Shown: one piece after another, positions 1 to 8,647 of the stretch
Layout of the letters: each line of letters opens with the position of its first letter
How positions within the stretch are numbered: position 1 is the first letter of the stretch
DNA from: DYJK01 sp040755055
Lineage (GTDB): Bacteria > Bacteroidota > Ignavibacteria > Ignavibacteriales > Melioribacteraceae
DNA: 64,000 bases
NCBI GenBank assembly: GCA_040755055.1
Contig: JBFMBS010000003.1
Coordinates: forward strand, 130,588 to 194,587
Reading direction: 5' to 3'
The notes under the pieces: model-generated
Databases searched by the model: none
Told to the model about the DNA's origin: nothing
The model's input: the letters and a program-made list of their open reading frames with translations, nothing else
Position numbers and translations under genes: made by a program

Positions 1-986
1 GCCGCTGAAATTCCTACAGTCAGTTTTCTCGCTTCGCCTAGAAAATTCTTCTTAATAAAATTTAATCCGAGACCAAGATTAAAAGTATTGTCTTCATTAT
101 TAGCAATAATTTCAGGGGATAGTTCGTGGAGTTTTCCTACATCGGCACTGATATTTAACGGAACCGTATTGCCGGAAGTATCAGATATTACACTGTTGAT
201 TACGGCAGAATTAAACAGTTCTGTACGGTAAAGTCTTACTTGTCCACGTTGTATATCATAATAACTATAAGTATCTCCCGGTTCAATCCCAACAATATCT
301 TTAAGCAATTGATCATCTACGTAATTCATTCCCTCGCCGGTTCTAAACGCGTATATGTTGCCAATTGTATATCTCTTGCCGGTATCAAAATTAATCTGAA
401 CTTTTACCTTATTCCGTATGGTATCAACGTAAACATCCGGCTTATCAAACCCGGCAAGCATATAACCATGATCGCGTAAAAATGAAATCGTATAATTCTT
501 TTTATTCTCCAGGATACTGTTCGAATAGATGGTATTTGTATCTGTGCCGACATAATCTGCGATATCTTCTAAATATTCCCCCGGTATATTATTTAATCCG
601 TTAAATTCAACCGACTCAAAGTATGCCGGATCGGATTCATCTATAGTATAAATCAACCCGGCTTCGTCTTCACTTATTGTATAGGTGGAACTAACTTTCG
701 CCTTAAAATATCCTTTGGAATTATAGAGACTTCTTATTGCAGCAAGATCCATCGGAATGTTCAGTGAATCAAAAAAAATCGGCGGTTCTCCAAATGGGGT
801 GAATTTATTAATAAACTGTGAAAACCAGCCGGGGGATTCCTTTGAAATAATTACCGACTCCAATTCTGTTGATGAAATAGAATTGTTACCAACAAATTCG
901 ATACTCTTCAGTTCATAACCATTATTTTGTGAAAAAATATTAGAAGTGAAGATTATTAACAGTATGTAGAGGGTTTTAAGTTTCAA
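1..986 (-). CDS. Omp85/BamA-TamA-like outer membrane assembly protein (N-terminal part, runs off window)
   Basis: Translating the minus strand from 986 to the window edge gives an uninterrupted protein of about 328 residues. It begins with a TTG codon, MKLKTLYILLIIFTSNIFSQ, a clear signal peptide. The next part resembles successive POTRA domains (for example a FVGNNSIS segment near residue 30, then a FNGLNNIPGEYL segment), and the visible end, near NLGLGLNFIKKNFLGEARKL, looks like the first strands of an Omp85 beta-barrel. Proteins of this family insert or translocate outer membrane proteins. The TTG start is chosen because it immediately precedes the signal peptide; the upstream gene stops 12 bases before it, so the two are probably cotranscribed. 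Whether this is BamA itself or a TamA-like paralogue cannot be decided from the fragment. Confidence 0.75.
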   Translation of the reverse strand, partial: MKLKTLYILLIIFTSNIFSQNNGYELKSIEFVGNNSISSTELESVIISKESPGWFSQFINKFTPFGEPPIFFDSLNIPMDLAAIRSLYNSKGYFKAKVSSTYTISEDEAGLIYTIDESDPAYFESVEFNGLNNIPGEYLEDIADYVGTDTNTIYSNSILENKKNYTISFLRDHGYMLAGFDKPDVYVDTIRNKVKVQINFDTGKRYTIGNIYAFRTGEGMNYVDDQLLKDIVGIEPGDTYSYYDIQRGQVRLYRTELFNSAVINSVISDTSGNTVPLNISADVGKLHELSPEIIANNEDNTFNLGLGLNFIKKNFLGEARKLTVGISA

Positions 987-998
987 TTTGTAATATCA

Positions 999-1625
999 TC
1001 AATATGTGATTTTTACCGGCGTTCCAATTTTAACAACAGAAAATAATTCGTCTATGCTTTTGTTGCTTACGGCAACCGATCCGTCCGTCCAGTTAAAGGT
1101 AAACGGAAGATTCCTGAAAATAAAATCATACTCGCCTATTCCGTGAATTCCGATATTAGAACCGAGTGCTGTTTCTTCCGGCGGACATTCATTTTTTTTG
1201 TACGCGAGATTAATTGCATCAAATTCGTCATTAACTATGTAACCTTGTTTCAATGCTTCAGCAGCATCTTTATCATTCGGATAGTTTAAATGCAGATATT
1301 TATGAAATTTTGAATTAGTATCAATCGCACAAATTTTATAATCGCCCATCGGGGTTACCAAATCATTTTTAGATGTTTTAATGGTACTATTATTTTTCCC
1401 AAAAACAGCTTTGTATGATTTTATCAGTAATTTATTGGAATAGAGTTCAACGTGATAATTTTTTCTGCTGATAACAAGTTTCACATTTTCAATACGACTT
1501 AGTCCTTTTTCCTTTAAAGTTTCTTCTAATGATTCCTCTCTAAGATTTAAAATAATACCATATGCAATCAAACCGACAAAAAAGATTACGATACTTGCGC
1601 TTATATATAATACATTCCGCAGCAT
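999..1625 (-). CDS. L,D-transpeptidase (YkuD)-fold protein lacking the catalytic Cys
   Basis: A 208-residue protein with one N-terminal membrane segment (about residues 4-27) followed by a periplasmic YkuD-like domain. The family signature is recognisable: IGIHGIGEY around His161 and FNWTDGSVAVSNKSID around residue 183. Canonical members have Cys where this protein has Ser183 (codon TCG), in the stretch usually reading TDGCIAVSN. The Cys is the acyl-enzyme nucleophile that makes 3-3 peptidoglycan crosslinks or attaches lipoproteins. Fold assignment is firm; activity is doubtful. It could be a pseudoenzyme, a serine variant, or carry a sequence error. It lies directly upstream of the Omp85-type gene on the same strand, 12 bases apart, so an envelope role is likely. 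Confidence 0.75.
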   Translation of the reverse strand: MLRNVLYISASIVIFFVGLIAYGIILNLREESLEETLKEKGLSRIENVKLVISRKNYHVELYSNKLLIKSYKAVFGKNNSTIKTSKNDLVTPMGDYKICAIDTNSKFHKYLHLNYPNDKDAAEALKQGYIVNDEFDAINLAYKKNECPPEETALGSNIGIHGIGEYDFIFRNLPFTFNWTDGSVAVSNKSIDELFSVVKIGTPVKITY

Positions 1626-1675
1626 TAAAGGTTACGCCGGTTCTCTGTTTTTATAAAAAATATGTGATAATATAA

Positions 1676-1699
1676 AAAAAAGCGCCCAAATGGGCGCTT
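1676..1699 (-). terminator. Rho-independent terminator after malic enzyme
   Basis: Arms 1680-1688 and 1691-1699 (AAGCGCCCA / TGGGCGCTT) form a 9-bp GC-rich hairpin with a two-base loop. Read on the minus strand it is followed by a run of T, just downstream of the malic enzyme stop at 1725. Confidence 0.85.
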
Positions 1700-1724
1700 A
1701 TTAAATAATTAAATATTACACAGT

Positions 1725-3977
1725 TTATTTGGTGCTTTCAGCTTCAACAACAGCCACAGCAGTCATATTAACAATATCGCTGACAGTATCGCCGCGCTGT
1801 ATAACGTGCACCGGTTTTTTCATTCCCATTAAAATTGGTCCAATTACAGTTGCATCCGTTAGTCTCTGGAAGAGTTTGTAAGCAATATTTCCGGCATCAA
1901 GATTCGGGAATATGAGAACATTTGCATTTCCCTTCAATGTAGAAAATGGAAATTCGTGTTCCAACCTTTCGGGTACCACGGCGGTATCGGCTTGCATCTC
2001 GCCATCAATCATTAAATCCGGTCTTTTCTCTTTAACAATTTTCACAGCGTTTGCTACTTTAATCGATTGCGGATACTCGGCAGACCCAAAATTGCTAAAG
2101 GAAAGCATTGCAATCTTAGGCACAATATCAAATTTCTTAACAGCATCGGCAGTGCTTATTGCTATTTCAGCAAGCTGTTCTGATGTGGGCTCAACATTAA
2201 CAGTTGCATCAGCAAAGAAAAATACTTTCCTTTTAATAATAACAATGTACATTCCGGATACAACTTTCAGACCTTCTTTTACGCCTATACATTGCAGAGC
2301 CGGTTTTATAGTCTGCGGATAATGATAGGTAAGTCCGCCAATCAGTGCGTCGGCATCGCCAACTTGCAGCATCATCGAAGCAAAATAATTTGGTTGTCTT
2401 ACCAATGATTTTGCTTCTCGCGGTGTAATACCTTTTCTTTGACGCAGCTTATAAAATTCATCTGCATAAAAACCGGACTTATGAGAATTCTCAGGATCGA
2501 TTATTTCAAATTTAGATAGATCATATCCCAAATCTTGAACTCTGGTAGAAATAACTTTTTCATTACCAAGAAGAATTGGTAATGCAATTTTTTCATCATA
2601 AGCTGCATTAGCAGCGCGGATAATTTTTTCTTCTTCACCTTCAGGGTAAACAACTTTTTTGGGACTCTTCTGTGCTTTGTGAACCATTACACGAACAATT
2701 TCTGTTGAGAATCCGAGACGTTCTTGCAGCTGTTCTTTGTAAGCAGTCCAGTTTTCAATCGGTTGCTTTGCAACACCGGTATCCATTGCAGCTTTTGCAA
2801 CAGCCGGTGCAACGTACCAAAGCACACGTGGATCGAACGGCTTTGGAATAATATACTCCGGGCCGAACGAAAATTCTTTTCCGCCATAAGCATTGATTAC
2901 AACTTCAGGCACTTTTTCCCTTGCTAACTGTGCTAGTGCACGTGTAGCAGCCATTTTCATTTCCTCATTAATTTTTTTCGCACGTACATCCAAAGCGCCG
3001 CGAAAAATAAAAGGAAAGCCAAGTACATTGTTCACCTGGTTCGGGTAGTCGCTCCTACCGGTTGCCATTATTATATCTTTGCGTGCATCTACTCCATCTT
3101 CATACGATATTTCTGGATCAGGATTTGCCATTGCAAAAACTATCGGATGTTTTGCCATGCTTTTAACCATTTCTTTCGATACAATATTGCCTTTTGATAA
3201 CCCGACAAATACATCGGCACCTTTCATGCCATCGGCCAAATCTTTGTATTCAACATCTTGCGCAAATAAAGTCTTGTACTTATTTAAGTCCGTTCTCTTC
3301 TTATTGACGTGTCCTTTTGTATCGAACATAGAGATGTTTTCAACTTTTGCACCGGCAGCAATATAAAGTTTACAGCAAGATATTGCGGCAGCACCGGCAC
3401 CTGATACAACAATTTTTACTTGACTCAATTTTTTACCGGCGATCTCAACTGCATTAATTAATGCCGCACAAGAAATTATTGCGGTACCGTGTTGATCGTC
3501 ATGAAATACCGGGATATTCATCGTTTTGATCAACTCTTCTTCAATCTCAAAACATTCCGGTGCTTTAATATCTTCTAGATTAATTCCGCCGAAAGTCGGT
3601 TCAAGAAGTTGAACAGCACGTATGACTTCTTTTGCATCGTGTGTCTTAAGTTCAATATCGAAAACATCGATGTCTGCAAATCTTTTAAATAGAACACCTT
3701 TGCCTTCCATGACCGGTTTACCGGCATGCGGACCAATATCACCCAAACCTAAAACAGCAGTACCGTTCGAAACAACAGCTACTAAATTACCTTTGGCAGT
3801 ATACTTATAAACATCGTCATCATTCTTTTCAATATCTCTACACGGCTCTGCCACGCCCGGTGTGTAGGCAAGTGATAATTCGCGTGCAGTATAGCATGGC
3901 TTGGTAGGAACTACTTCTATTTTTCCTTTTCTACCCTCGCTATGATACTTTAATGCCTCTTCTCGATTAAATGCCAT
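1725..3977 (-). CDS. maeB: NADP-dependent malic enzyme, MaeB type (malic + phosphotransacetylase-like domain)
   Basis: A 750-residue two-domain protein. Residues about 1-430 are a malic enzyme: the N-terminal catalytic part has ELSLAYTPGVAEPC and VFHDDQHGTAIIS, and the dinucleotide-binding fold has SGAGAAAISC near residue 193. Residues about 430-750 resemble phosphotransacetylase (PEGEEEKIIRAA, later GPILMGMKKPVHVIQRGD). Length matches the MaeB family. It oxidatively decarboxylates malate to pyruvate with NADP; the C-terminal domain is regulatory in studied members, responding to acetyl-CoA-type ligands. It is flanked by terminators on both sides (1676-1699 and 4091-4115), so it is a single-gene transcription unit. 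Confidence 0.95.
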   Translation of the reverse strand: MAFNREEALKYHSEGRKGKIEVVPTKPCYTARELSLAYTPGVAEPCRDIEKNDDDVYKYTAKGNLVAVVSNGTAVLGLGDIGPHAGKPVMEGKGVLFKRFADIDVFDIELKTHDAKEVIRAVQLLEPTFGGINLEDIKAPECFEIEEELIKTMNIPVFHDDQHGTAIISCAALINAVEIAGKKLSQVKIVVSGAGAAAISCCKLYIAAGAKVENISMFDTKGHVNKKRTDLNKYKTLFAQDVEYKDLADGMKGADVFVGLSKGNIVSKEMVKSMAKHPIVFAMANPDPEISYEDGVDARKDIIMATGRSDYPNQVNNVLGFPFIFRGALDVRAKKINEEMKMAATRALAQLAREKVPEVVINAYGGKEFSFGPEYIIPKPFDPRVLWYVAPAVAKAAMDTGVAKQPIENWTAYKEQLQERLGFSTEIVRVMVHKAQKSPKKVVYPEGEEEKIIRAANAAYDEKIALPILLGNEKVISTRVQDLGYDLSKFEIIDPENSHKSGFYADEFYKLRQRKGITPREAKSLVRQPNYFASMMLQVGDADALIGGLTYHYPQTIKPALQCIGVKEGLKVVSGMYIVIIKRKVFFFADATVNVEPTSEQLAEIAISTADAVKKFDIVPKIAMLSFSNFGSAEYPQSIKVANAVKIVKEKRPDLMIDGEMQADTAVVPERLEHEFPFSTLKGNANVLIFPNLDAGNIAYKLFQRLTDATVIGPILMGMKKPVHVIQRGDTVSDIVNMTAVAVVEAESTK

Positions 3978-4090
3978 TGTTAAAATTCCTTATTTTATTT
4001 TTAATGCAAATAATAAGATGATGTTGTCTTACCGAAAAATAGGGATACTGTACCAAACAAAAAAGAATAATTACATTCATATAAATCGAC

Positions 4091-4115
4091 AAAAAAGCCC
4101 GCCAATTGGCGGGCT
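4091..4115 (-). terminator. Rho-independent terminator after frr
   Basis: Perfect 20-bp palindrome at 4096-4115 (AGCCCGCCAA / TTGGCGGGCT), followed on the minus strand by six T, 50 bases past the frr stop. It closes the pyrH-frr unit and separates it from the malic enzyme gene. Confidence 0.88.
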
Positions 4116-4166
4116 CTCAAAATCATCTACATACTGCATAATAAGTACTCTATACTCATATCTGAA

Positions 4167-4727
4167 TTAAACTTCCATAATCTCTTTTTCTTTATGCTTT
4201 ATCATCTCTTCAATCTTGGCTATGTGCTCGTCGGTAAGTTTTTGAGTCTCTTTTTCAGCTTCTTTTAATTGATCTTCCGTAAGCTCTTTATTTTTTTCAA
4301 CTTTCTTTAAATGATCATTAGTATCACGACGCACATTGCGTAAAGCAACCTTGGCGTCTTCTCCAAACTTTTTAACAATCTTAACCAATTCTTTTCTTCT
4401 TTCTTCAGTTAATGGAGGAATAGGAATTTTAAGATTTGTACCATCACTGATTGGATTCAAACCGAGATCGGAAGCTAAAATTGCTTTATCGATAACAGGC
4501 ACCATGCTCTTATCCCATGGTGTTATAGAAATTGTATGAACATCCATTACAGAAACATTACCAACCTGGTTTAATGGGGTCAACGTGCCGTAATAATCAA
4601 CTTTGATTCCATCCAGCAGAGCAGTAGTGGCTTTACCGGTTCTAATTTTTGCAATTTCATTTCTAAATGCTTCCACACTCTTATCCATTCTTTGCCTGGC
4701 ATCTTTTAATAAGGGATGATTCATCAT
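4167..4727 (-). CDS. frr: Ribosome recycling factor
   Basis: 186 residues, the standard length for RRF. It opens with LKDARQRMDKSVEAFRNEIAKIRTGKA, shows the conserved PWDKSMV segment, and ends in a charged coiled-coil region; it releases ribosomes from mRNA after termination together with EF-G. Two consecutive ATG codons are possible; GAGG lies 5 bases before the first and 8 before the second. It follows pyrH with a 33-base gap and precedes a strong terminator, the common pyrH-frr pairing. Confidence 0.97.
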   Translation of the reverse strand: MMNHPLLKDARQRMDKSVEAFRNEIAKIRTGKATTALLDGIKVDYYGTLTPLNQVGNVSVMDVHTISITPWDKSMVPVIDKAILASDLGLNPISDGTNLKIPIPPLTEERRKELVKIVKKFGEDAKVALRNVRRDTNDHLKKVEKNKELTEDQLKEAEKETQKLTDEHIAKIEEMIKHKEKEIMEV

Positions 4728-4760
4728 AGCTGCCTCGATTTTATTTCTACTTTATTTATA

Positions 4761-5486
4761 CTATCTAAAATTACCAACAGCAGTGCCTATGTTATTGCCG
4801 GTAACAACTTTAAGAAGATTGCCGGGTATATCCATATTAAAAACAACAATCGGTAAATTGTTTTCCTGGCATAAACTGATCGCAGTCATATCCATCACTC
4901 TTAGATTTTTTTTAAGAACATCCATATAAGAAATTTCATTGAAAAGATTAGCATTCGGATTTTTCTCCGGATCAGAATCAAAAACGCCGTCAACGCGTGT
5001 TCCTTTAAAGATTGCGTCAGCTTCAATTTCAACAGCACGTAACGATGCCGCAGTATCGGTACTGAAATAAGGATGGCCGGTGCCGGCGCCGAATATAACA
5101 ATACGATTTTTTTCCAGATGCCTAAGCGCTCTCCGTCTTATGTAAGATTCGGCTATCTCTTCCATTTTAATTGCCGACATTAGACGGGTAAAGATTCCAT
5201 GTTTTTCAAGTGTGTTTTGCAAAGCGAGCGAATTAATTATTGTTGCAAGCATGCCCATCTGATCACCGGTAACCCTATCAATACCTTGTTCATTTGCACT
5301 TAAGCCGCGATAAATATTTCCACCGCCAATCACAATACCTATCTGAACACCTAAATCGTGAATCGTTTTTATTTCCCCGGCAAAATATTCGAGTACCTTT
5401 TGATCAATGCCAAAAGATTGGCTGCCCATTAAAGACTCGCCGCTGAGCTTTAATAAAATTCTTTTGTATTTAAGATTTTGAGCCAT
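4761..5486 (-). CDS. pyrH: UMP kinase
   Basis: 241 residues, typical for bacterial hexameric UMP kinase of the amino-acid-kinase fold. Seen motifs: KLSGESLMG near the N-terminus, IVIGGGNIYRG for phosphate binding, FGAGTGHPYFSTDTAASLRA and TRVDGVFDSDPEKNPNA. It phosphorylates UMP to UDP in pyrimidine synthesis. It sits between tsf and frr; a hairpin with T-run lies between it and tsf (5508-5537), so its transcription is partly separated from rpsB-tsf. Confidence 0.97.
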   Translation of the reverse strand: MAQNLKYKRILLKLSGESLMGSQSFGIDQKVLEYFAGEIKTIHDLGVQIGIVIGGGNIYRGLSANEQGIDRVTGDQMGMLATIINSLALQNTLEKHGIFTRLMSAIKMEEIAESYIRRRALRHLEKNRIVIFGAGTGHPYFSTDTAASLRAVEIEADAIFKGTRVDGVFDSDPEKNPNANLFNEISYMDVLKKNLRVMDMTAISLCQENNLPIVVFNMDIPGNLLKVVTGNNIGTAVGNFR

Positions 5487-5507
5487 ACTATAATTCCAAT
5501 ATAAAAA

Positions 5508-5537
5508 AAAAGGTCTTATTGTGAAATAAGACCTTTT
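5508..5537 (-). terminator. Intrinsic terminator or attenuator between tsf and pyrH
   Basis: Arms AAAAGGTCTTATT (5508-5520) and AATAAGACCTTTT (5525-5537) with a GTGA loop give a 13-bp perfect stem, followed on the minus strand by eight T. It lies in the 56-base gap between tsf (stop 5543) and pyrH (start 5486), inside an otherwise collinear gene block. Confidence 0.85.
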
Positions 5538-5542
5538 TCAAT

Positions 5543-6412
5543 TTACTTTTTTTCGTCGCTGATATGAAATCTTCGGAATAGAATAAGTTTCGTTTGCGAA
5601 GAATTAACTTTGTTAAATTCTGCGAGAAGATCGCTTACTTTTTTAGTATTGTCTTTAATGTAAGCTTGTTCGTACAAACAGTTTTCTTCATAAAACTTGT
5701 TTAATTTGCCAACGGCAATCTTTTCAAGAATTTGTTCCGGTTTACCTTCTTTGCGTGCAAGCTCTTTATAGATTTCAATTTCTTTTTCAACAACAGCTTT
5801 ATCAACTTCTTCACGATAAATAGTTAACGGTCTCATAGCTGCAACTTGCATTGCAATATCTTTTAATACTGGTTTAAGAATATCTGCTTTTTCAGTCGGA
5901 ACGTTATCAGCTTTTATAAGTACACCTAATTTAGAACCGTGATGTACGTAATCAACTACTTCACCGTTTTCAGAGTTTTCTATTGCAAATCTAGATACCT
6001 CGATTTTTTCACCGATTTTACCAATCAATGCGTTTAATTCGTCCGCGAAAGCTTTACCGTTCAATGAAAGTTTTTTTAATGATTCCAGGTCGGATGGTTT
6101 TTCGTTAACAACAATATCCATAACAAAATTAACGAAGTTTACAAAGTCATCACTCTTGGCCACAAAATCAGTTTCGCAATTAACTTCTACAATTGCGGCA
6201 GATTTTCCATTATTAAAAATCTTAGTTAAAACGATACCTTCGTTGGCACTTCTCTCTGCTCTTTTTGCAGCAACAGAAGCACCTTTCTTTCTTAGTATTT
6301 CGATAGCTTTTTCAAAATCACCATTAGCTTCATCGAGTGCTTTCTTACAATCCATCATCCCGGCGCCGGTTTTATCTCTAAGCTCCTTTACTGCATTGGC
6401 ACTTACTGACAT
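5543..6412 (-). CDS. tsf: Elongation factor Ts
   Basis: 289 residues, within the normal range. The N-terminus has the EF-Ts hallmark VKELRDKTGAGMMDCKKAL and IEILRKKGASVAAKRAERSANEG; the core includes VNCETDFVAKSDDF and later VAAMRPLTIYREEV. It exchanges GDP for GTP on EF-Tu. The last residues (about 268-289, LILFRRFHISDEKK) are less conserved than the rest. It follows rpsB with a 34-base gap, the near-universal rpsB-tsf pair. Confidence 0.97.
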   Translation of the reverse strand: MSVSANAVKELRDKTGAGMMDCKKALDEANGDFEKAIEILRKKGASVAAKRAERSANEGIVLTKIFNNGKSAAIVEVNCETDFVAKSDDFVNFVNFVMDIVVNEKPSDLESLKKLSLNGKAFADELNALIGKIGEKIEVSRFAIENSENGEVVDYVHHGSKLGVLIKADNVPTEKADILKPVLKDIAMQVAAMRPLTIYREEVDKAVVEKEIEIYKELARKEGKPEQILEKIAVGKLNKFYEENCLYEQAYIKDNTKKVSDLLAEFNKVNSSQTKLILFRRFHISDEKK

Positions 6413-6446
6413 GATTAATTTCCTCTTTTTATTTCAATTTTATTAT

Positions 6447-7364
6447 TTATTCTGTTTTGCTTCCTTCAGTCGGGGGTTTCTCTTCCTTACGTTCACTCTT
6501 TTCTTTACGTTCGAACCTATCACTCCTTGGTTTTCTTTCTCCTCGTTTTTCATCTTTGCCTTCTAATCTTACCCTACGAACCTTTCCTTTAGATTCTTTC
6601 TTTTCAGGTTCTTGTGATTCCTCTTCACCTATTTTTTTATCTTTTTCTTTTTCGGCGGCTTCGTGTGCACGTAATTCTTTCGATTTTATGTTTCCTTCAA
6701 TTATTGCATCTGCAATAACTTTTGTGATTATCTCGACAGCACGCGATGCGTCATCATTTGCCGGAATAATGTAATCAATTTTATCAGGGTCACAATTTGT
6801 ATCAACAATTGCAAAGATCGGTACGTTAAGTCTTAATGCTTCATTAATTGCAATTGCTTCTTTCTTAATATCTACGACAAAAAGTGCACCGGGAAGTTTT
6901 GACATCGTTTCGACACCATCCAATACTTTTCTTAACTTATCTTTTTCGCGCGTTAAAACTAATCTTTCCTTTTTTGTTATCTTTTCAAAAGTACCGTCGC
7001 TTTCCATTTTCTCGATGTTCTGTAATCTTTTAATACTTTTGCGGATAGTTGAAAAATTTGTAAGCATTCCGCCCAACCATCTTTCACTGACCCAGTTGCT
7101 TTCCGATCTTCTTGCTTCAGAAGCAATTGTACCTTTTGCTTGTTTCTTTGTGCCGACAAACAAAATCCGCTTACCCTGAGAAACTACTTCCGTCATTGCC
7201 TGAGCAGCATGATCTATAGCTTCTTGTGTTTTTTTAAGATCTATAATGTGAATCCCGTTCTTCTCCATGAAGATATATGGCTTCATTTTAGGATTCCATC
7301 TGCGTGTTAAGTGCCCGAAGTGTGCACCGGCTTCGATAAGTTCTGTGAGTTGTACTTTAGACAT
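6447..7364 (-). CDS. rpsB: 30S ribosomal protein S2 with long charged C-terminal tail
   Basis: 305 residues. Residues 1-235 are ordinary S2: LIEAGAHFGHLTRRWNPKM, ILFVGTKKQA, SERWLGGMLTNFSTI and AIVDTNCDPDKIDYIIPAND. From about residue 238 it continues in a Lys/Glu/Arg-rich low-complexity tail of roughly 68 residues (for example KDKKIGEEESQEPEKKESKG). Typical bacterial S2 is about 230-260 residues, so the tail is extra; its role is unknown, though charged tails often contact rRNA or ribosome-associated factors. Transcribed with tsf. Confidence 0.96.
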   Translation of the reverse strand: MSKVQLTELIEAGAHFGHLTRRWNPKMKPYIFMEKNGIHIIDLKKTQEAIDHAAQAMTEVVSQGKRILFVGTKKQAKGTIASEARRSESNWVSERWLGGMLTNFSTIRKSIKRLQNIEKMESDGTFEKITKKERLVLTREKDKLRKVLDGVETMSKLPGALFVVDIKKEAIAINEALRLNVPIFAIVDTNCDPDKIDYIIPANDDASRAVEIITKVIADAIIEGNIKSKELRAHEAAEKEKDKKIGEEESQEPEKKESKGKVRRVRLEGKDEKRGERKPRSDRFERKEKSERKEEKPPTEGSKTE

Positions 7365-7472
7365 GTTTTCTCCGTTTTTCTTCTACCCTCATCTTCTTTG
7401 CCGTTCATCTCTTTTCGGGTGAGACACGGTGGCAAATCCGAGAGTATGATTATTGAATTAATTAACTGACTT

Positions 7473-7859
7473 TTATCTCTTAGAGAATTGGAATCTCTTT
7501 CTTGCTTTCTTCTGTCCGTATTTTTTACGTTCAACCATCCTTGGATCCCTTTTAAGAAGTCCTTCGGATTTTAACGATGAACGGAATTCAGGATTTATAT
7601 CTTCTAATGCTCTTGCAATACCAAGACGTACAGCATCGGACTGACCGGTAATACCGCCGCCATTTACTTTGGCAAATACATCATATTTGCCTAATGTTTC
7701 CGTAGCTACAAACGGTAAAAGAATATTATCTCTGTGCTCTTTAAGCTGAAAATGTTTTTCGATTTCATTGTCATTTACAGTAACTTTACCCGAGCCGGTT
7801 CTTAAATAGACTCTTGCTACTGCGTTTTTTCTTCTTCCGACAAATAATTTGTCAACCAT
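7473..7859 (-). CDS. rpsI: 30S ribosomal protein S9
   Basis: 128 residues from ATG 7859. A TTG three bases upstream could extend it by one residue, but GGAG is better placed for the ATG. It has the S9 start FVGRRKNAVARVYLRTGSGKV and the C-terminal KKYGQKKARKRFQFSKR, whose last residues reach the P-site tRNA. Nine to twelve bases separate it from rplM, forming the usual rplM-rpsI pair. Confidence 0.97.
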   Translation of the reverse strand: MVDKLFVGRRKNAVARVYLRTGSGKVTVNDNEIEKHFQLKEHRDNILLPFVATETLGKYDVFAKVNGGGITGQSDAVRLGIARALEDINPEFRSSLKSEGLLKRDPRMVERKKYGQKKARKRFQFSKR

Positions 7860-7871
7860 CAAATAACTCCG

Positions 7872-8312
7872 TTATAAACTTAAAACTTCAGGTTTTTGTG
7901 CATTATGCGGATGTAATTCACCAGCATAAATTTTTAACTTCTTAATTAATTTTTTCCCTAATTTTGTCTTAGGAAGCATACCTTTGACAGCGGTTTCAAC
8001 AGCAAATTCCGGTTTCTTTGCCATCATTTCTGCATATGATCTTATTTTAGCTCCACCCGGGTACATCGAGTGTGTAAAATAAGTTTTTTGTGATTCCCTT
8101 TTGCCGGTCATTCTTACTTTTTCAGCATTTATCACAACAACAAAATCACCCGTATCCATATTCGGTGTAAAGACAGCTTTATGTTTTCCACGAATTACGT
8201 GCGCTACCTTTGCAGCCAAGCGTCCTAAAATCTGATCTTTGGCATCTATGACATACCACTTTTGGTTAGCATCTTCCGCTTTAATGAACCGGGTTATTCT
8301 TTCTTGTTTCAA
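7872..8312 (-). CDS. rplM: 50S ribosomal protein L13
   Basis: 146 residues, normal length. Conserved blocks: KWYVIDAKDQILGRLAAKVA, GDFVVVINAEKVRMTGKR and a GMLPKTKLGKKLIKKLKIYAG region. It is an early-assembly protein of the large subunit. It heads the minus-strand translation block rplM-rpsI-rpsB-tsf; the 109-base gap between rpsI and rpsB leaves room for a second promoter. Confidence 0.97.
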   Translation of the reverse strand: MKQERITRFIKAEDANQKWYVIDAKDQILGRLAAKVAHVIRGKHKAVFTPNMDTGDFVVVINAEKVRMTGKRESQKTYFTHSMYPGGAKIRSYAEMMAKKPEFAVETAVKGMLPKTKLGKKLIKKLKIYAGELHPHNAQKPEVLSL

Positions 8313-8647
8313 TTAAACCTCCAAACTGCATAATTCTATTTTTCAAAGGTTTCAAATATATTGGCATATGGTTAGAATGTCAAGAAATGTGCTGAAATTT
8401 TAATAACTTACGCGTAATAAAACTATTTTTTTCAGCTGTCCCAAACTTTTCTTTGGGAATTTGATTAAATCAGCTAATAATAACTTGTTCTTACGGAAAA
8501 AAATAGTATCGAGATTCATTAGAAAAATCTAACATTTTTTTGAAAATGACCGATTTTACTAGATTATTAATTATATCAATAAAGTTTGGGACAGTAGTAG
8601 TTTTTTTGCATAATTCTAATATTTTCTAACAAATACTGTTTATTATT
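8313..8647. other. Divergent intergenic region with MITE-like inverted repeat
   Basis: 335 bases without a gene, between divergent rplM and the epimerase. It is AT-rich and must carry both promoters. Its notable content is the pair of 14-bp inverted repeats at 8436-8449 and 8581-8594, described separately. Confidence 0.7.
8436..8594. repeat. 159-bp element bounded by 14-bp perfect inverted repeats (MITE-like)
   Basis: CTGTCCCAAACTTT at 8436-8449 is the exact reverse complement of AAAGTTTGGGACAG at 8581-8594. The outer flanks (TATTTTTTTCAG and TAGTAGTTTTTTT) are loosely similar too. The interior has no ORF. The left arm also pairs locally (CCCAAA/TTTGGG). Consistent with a non-autonomous transposable element remnant; a long-range regulatory hairpin is the alternative. 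Confidence 0.5.

Noticed and set aside
240..479. 79-codon plus-strand frame near the left edge
   Set aside because: It lies opposite the Omp85-like gene, whose POTRA-containing frame is coherent from 986 to 1.
1912..2322. 136-codon plus-strand frame inside malic enzyme
   Set aside because: It is the antisense shadow of a well conserved enzyme.
6156..6774. Long plus-strand frames opposite tsf and rpsB
   Set aside because: They mirror the low-complexity sequence of rpsB and tsf on the other strand and have no family match or start signal.
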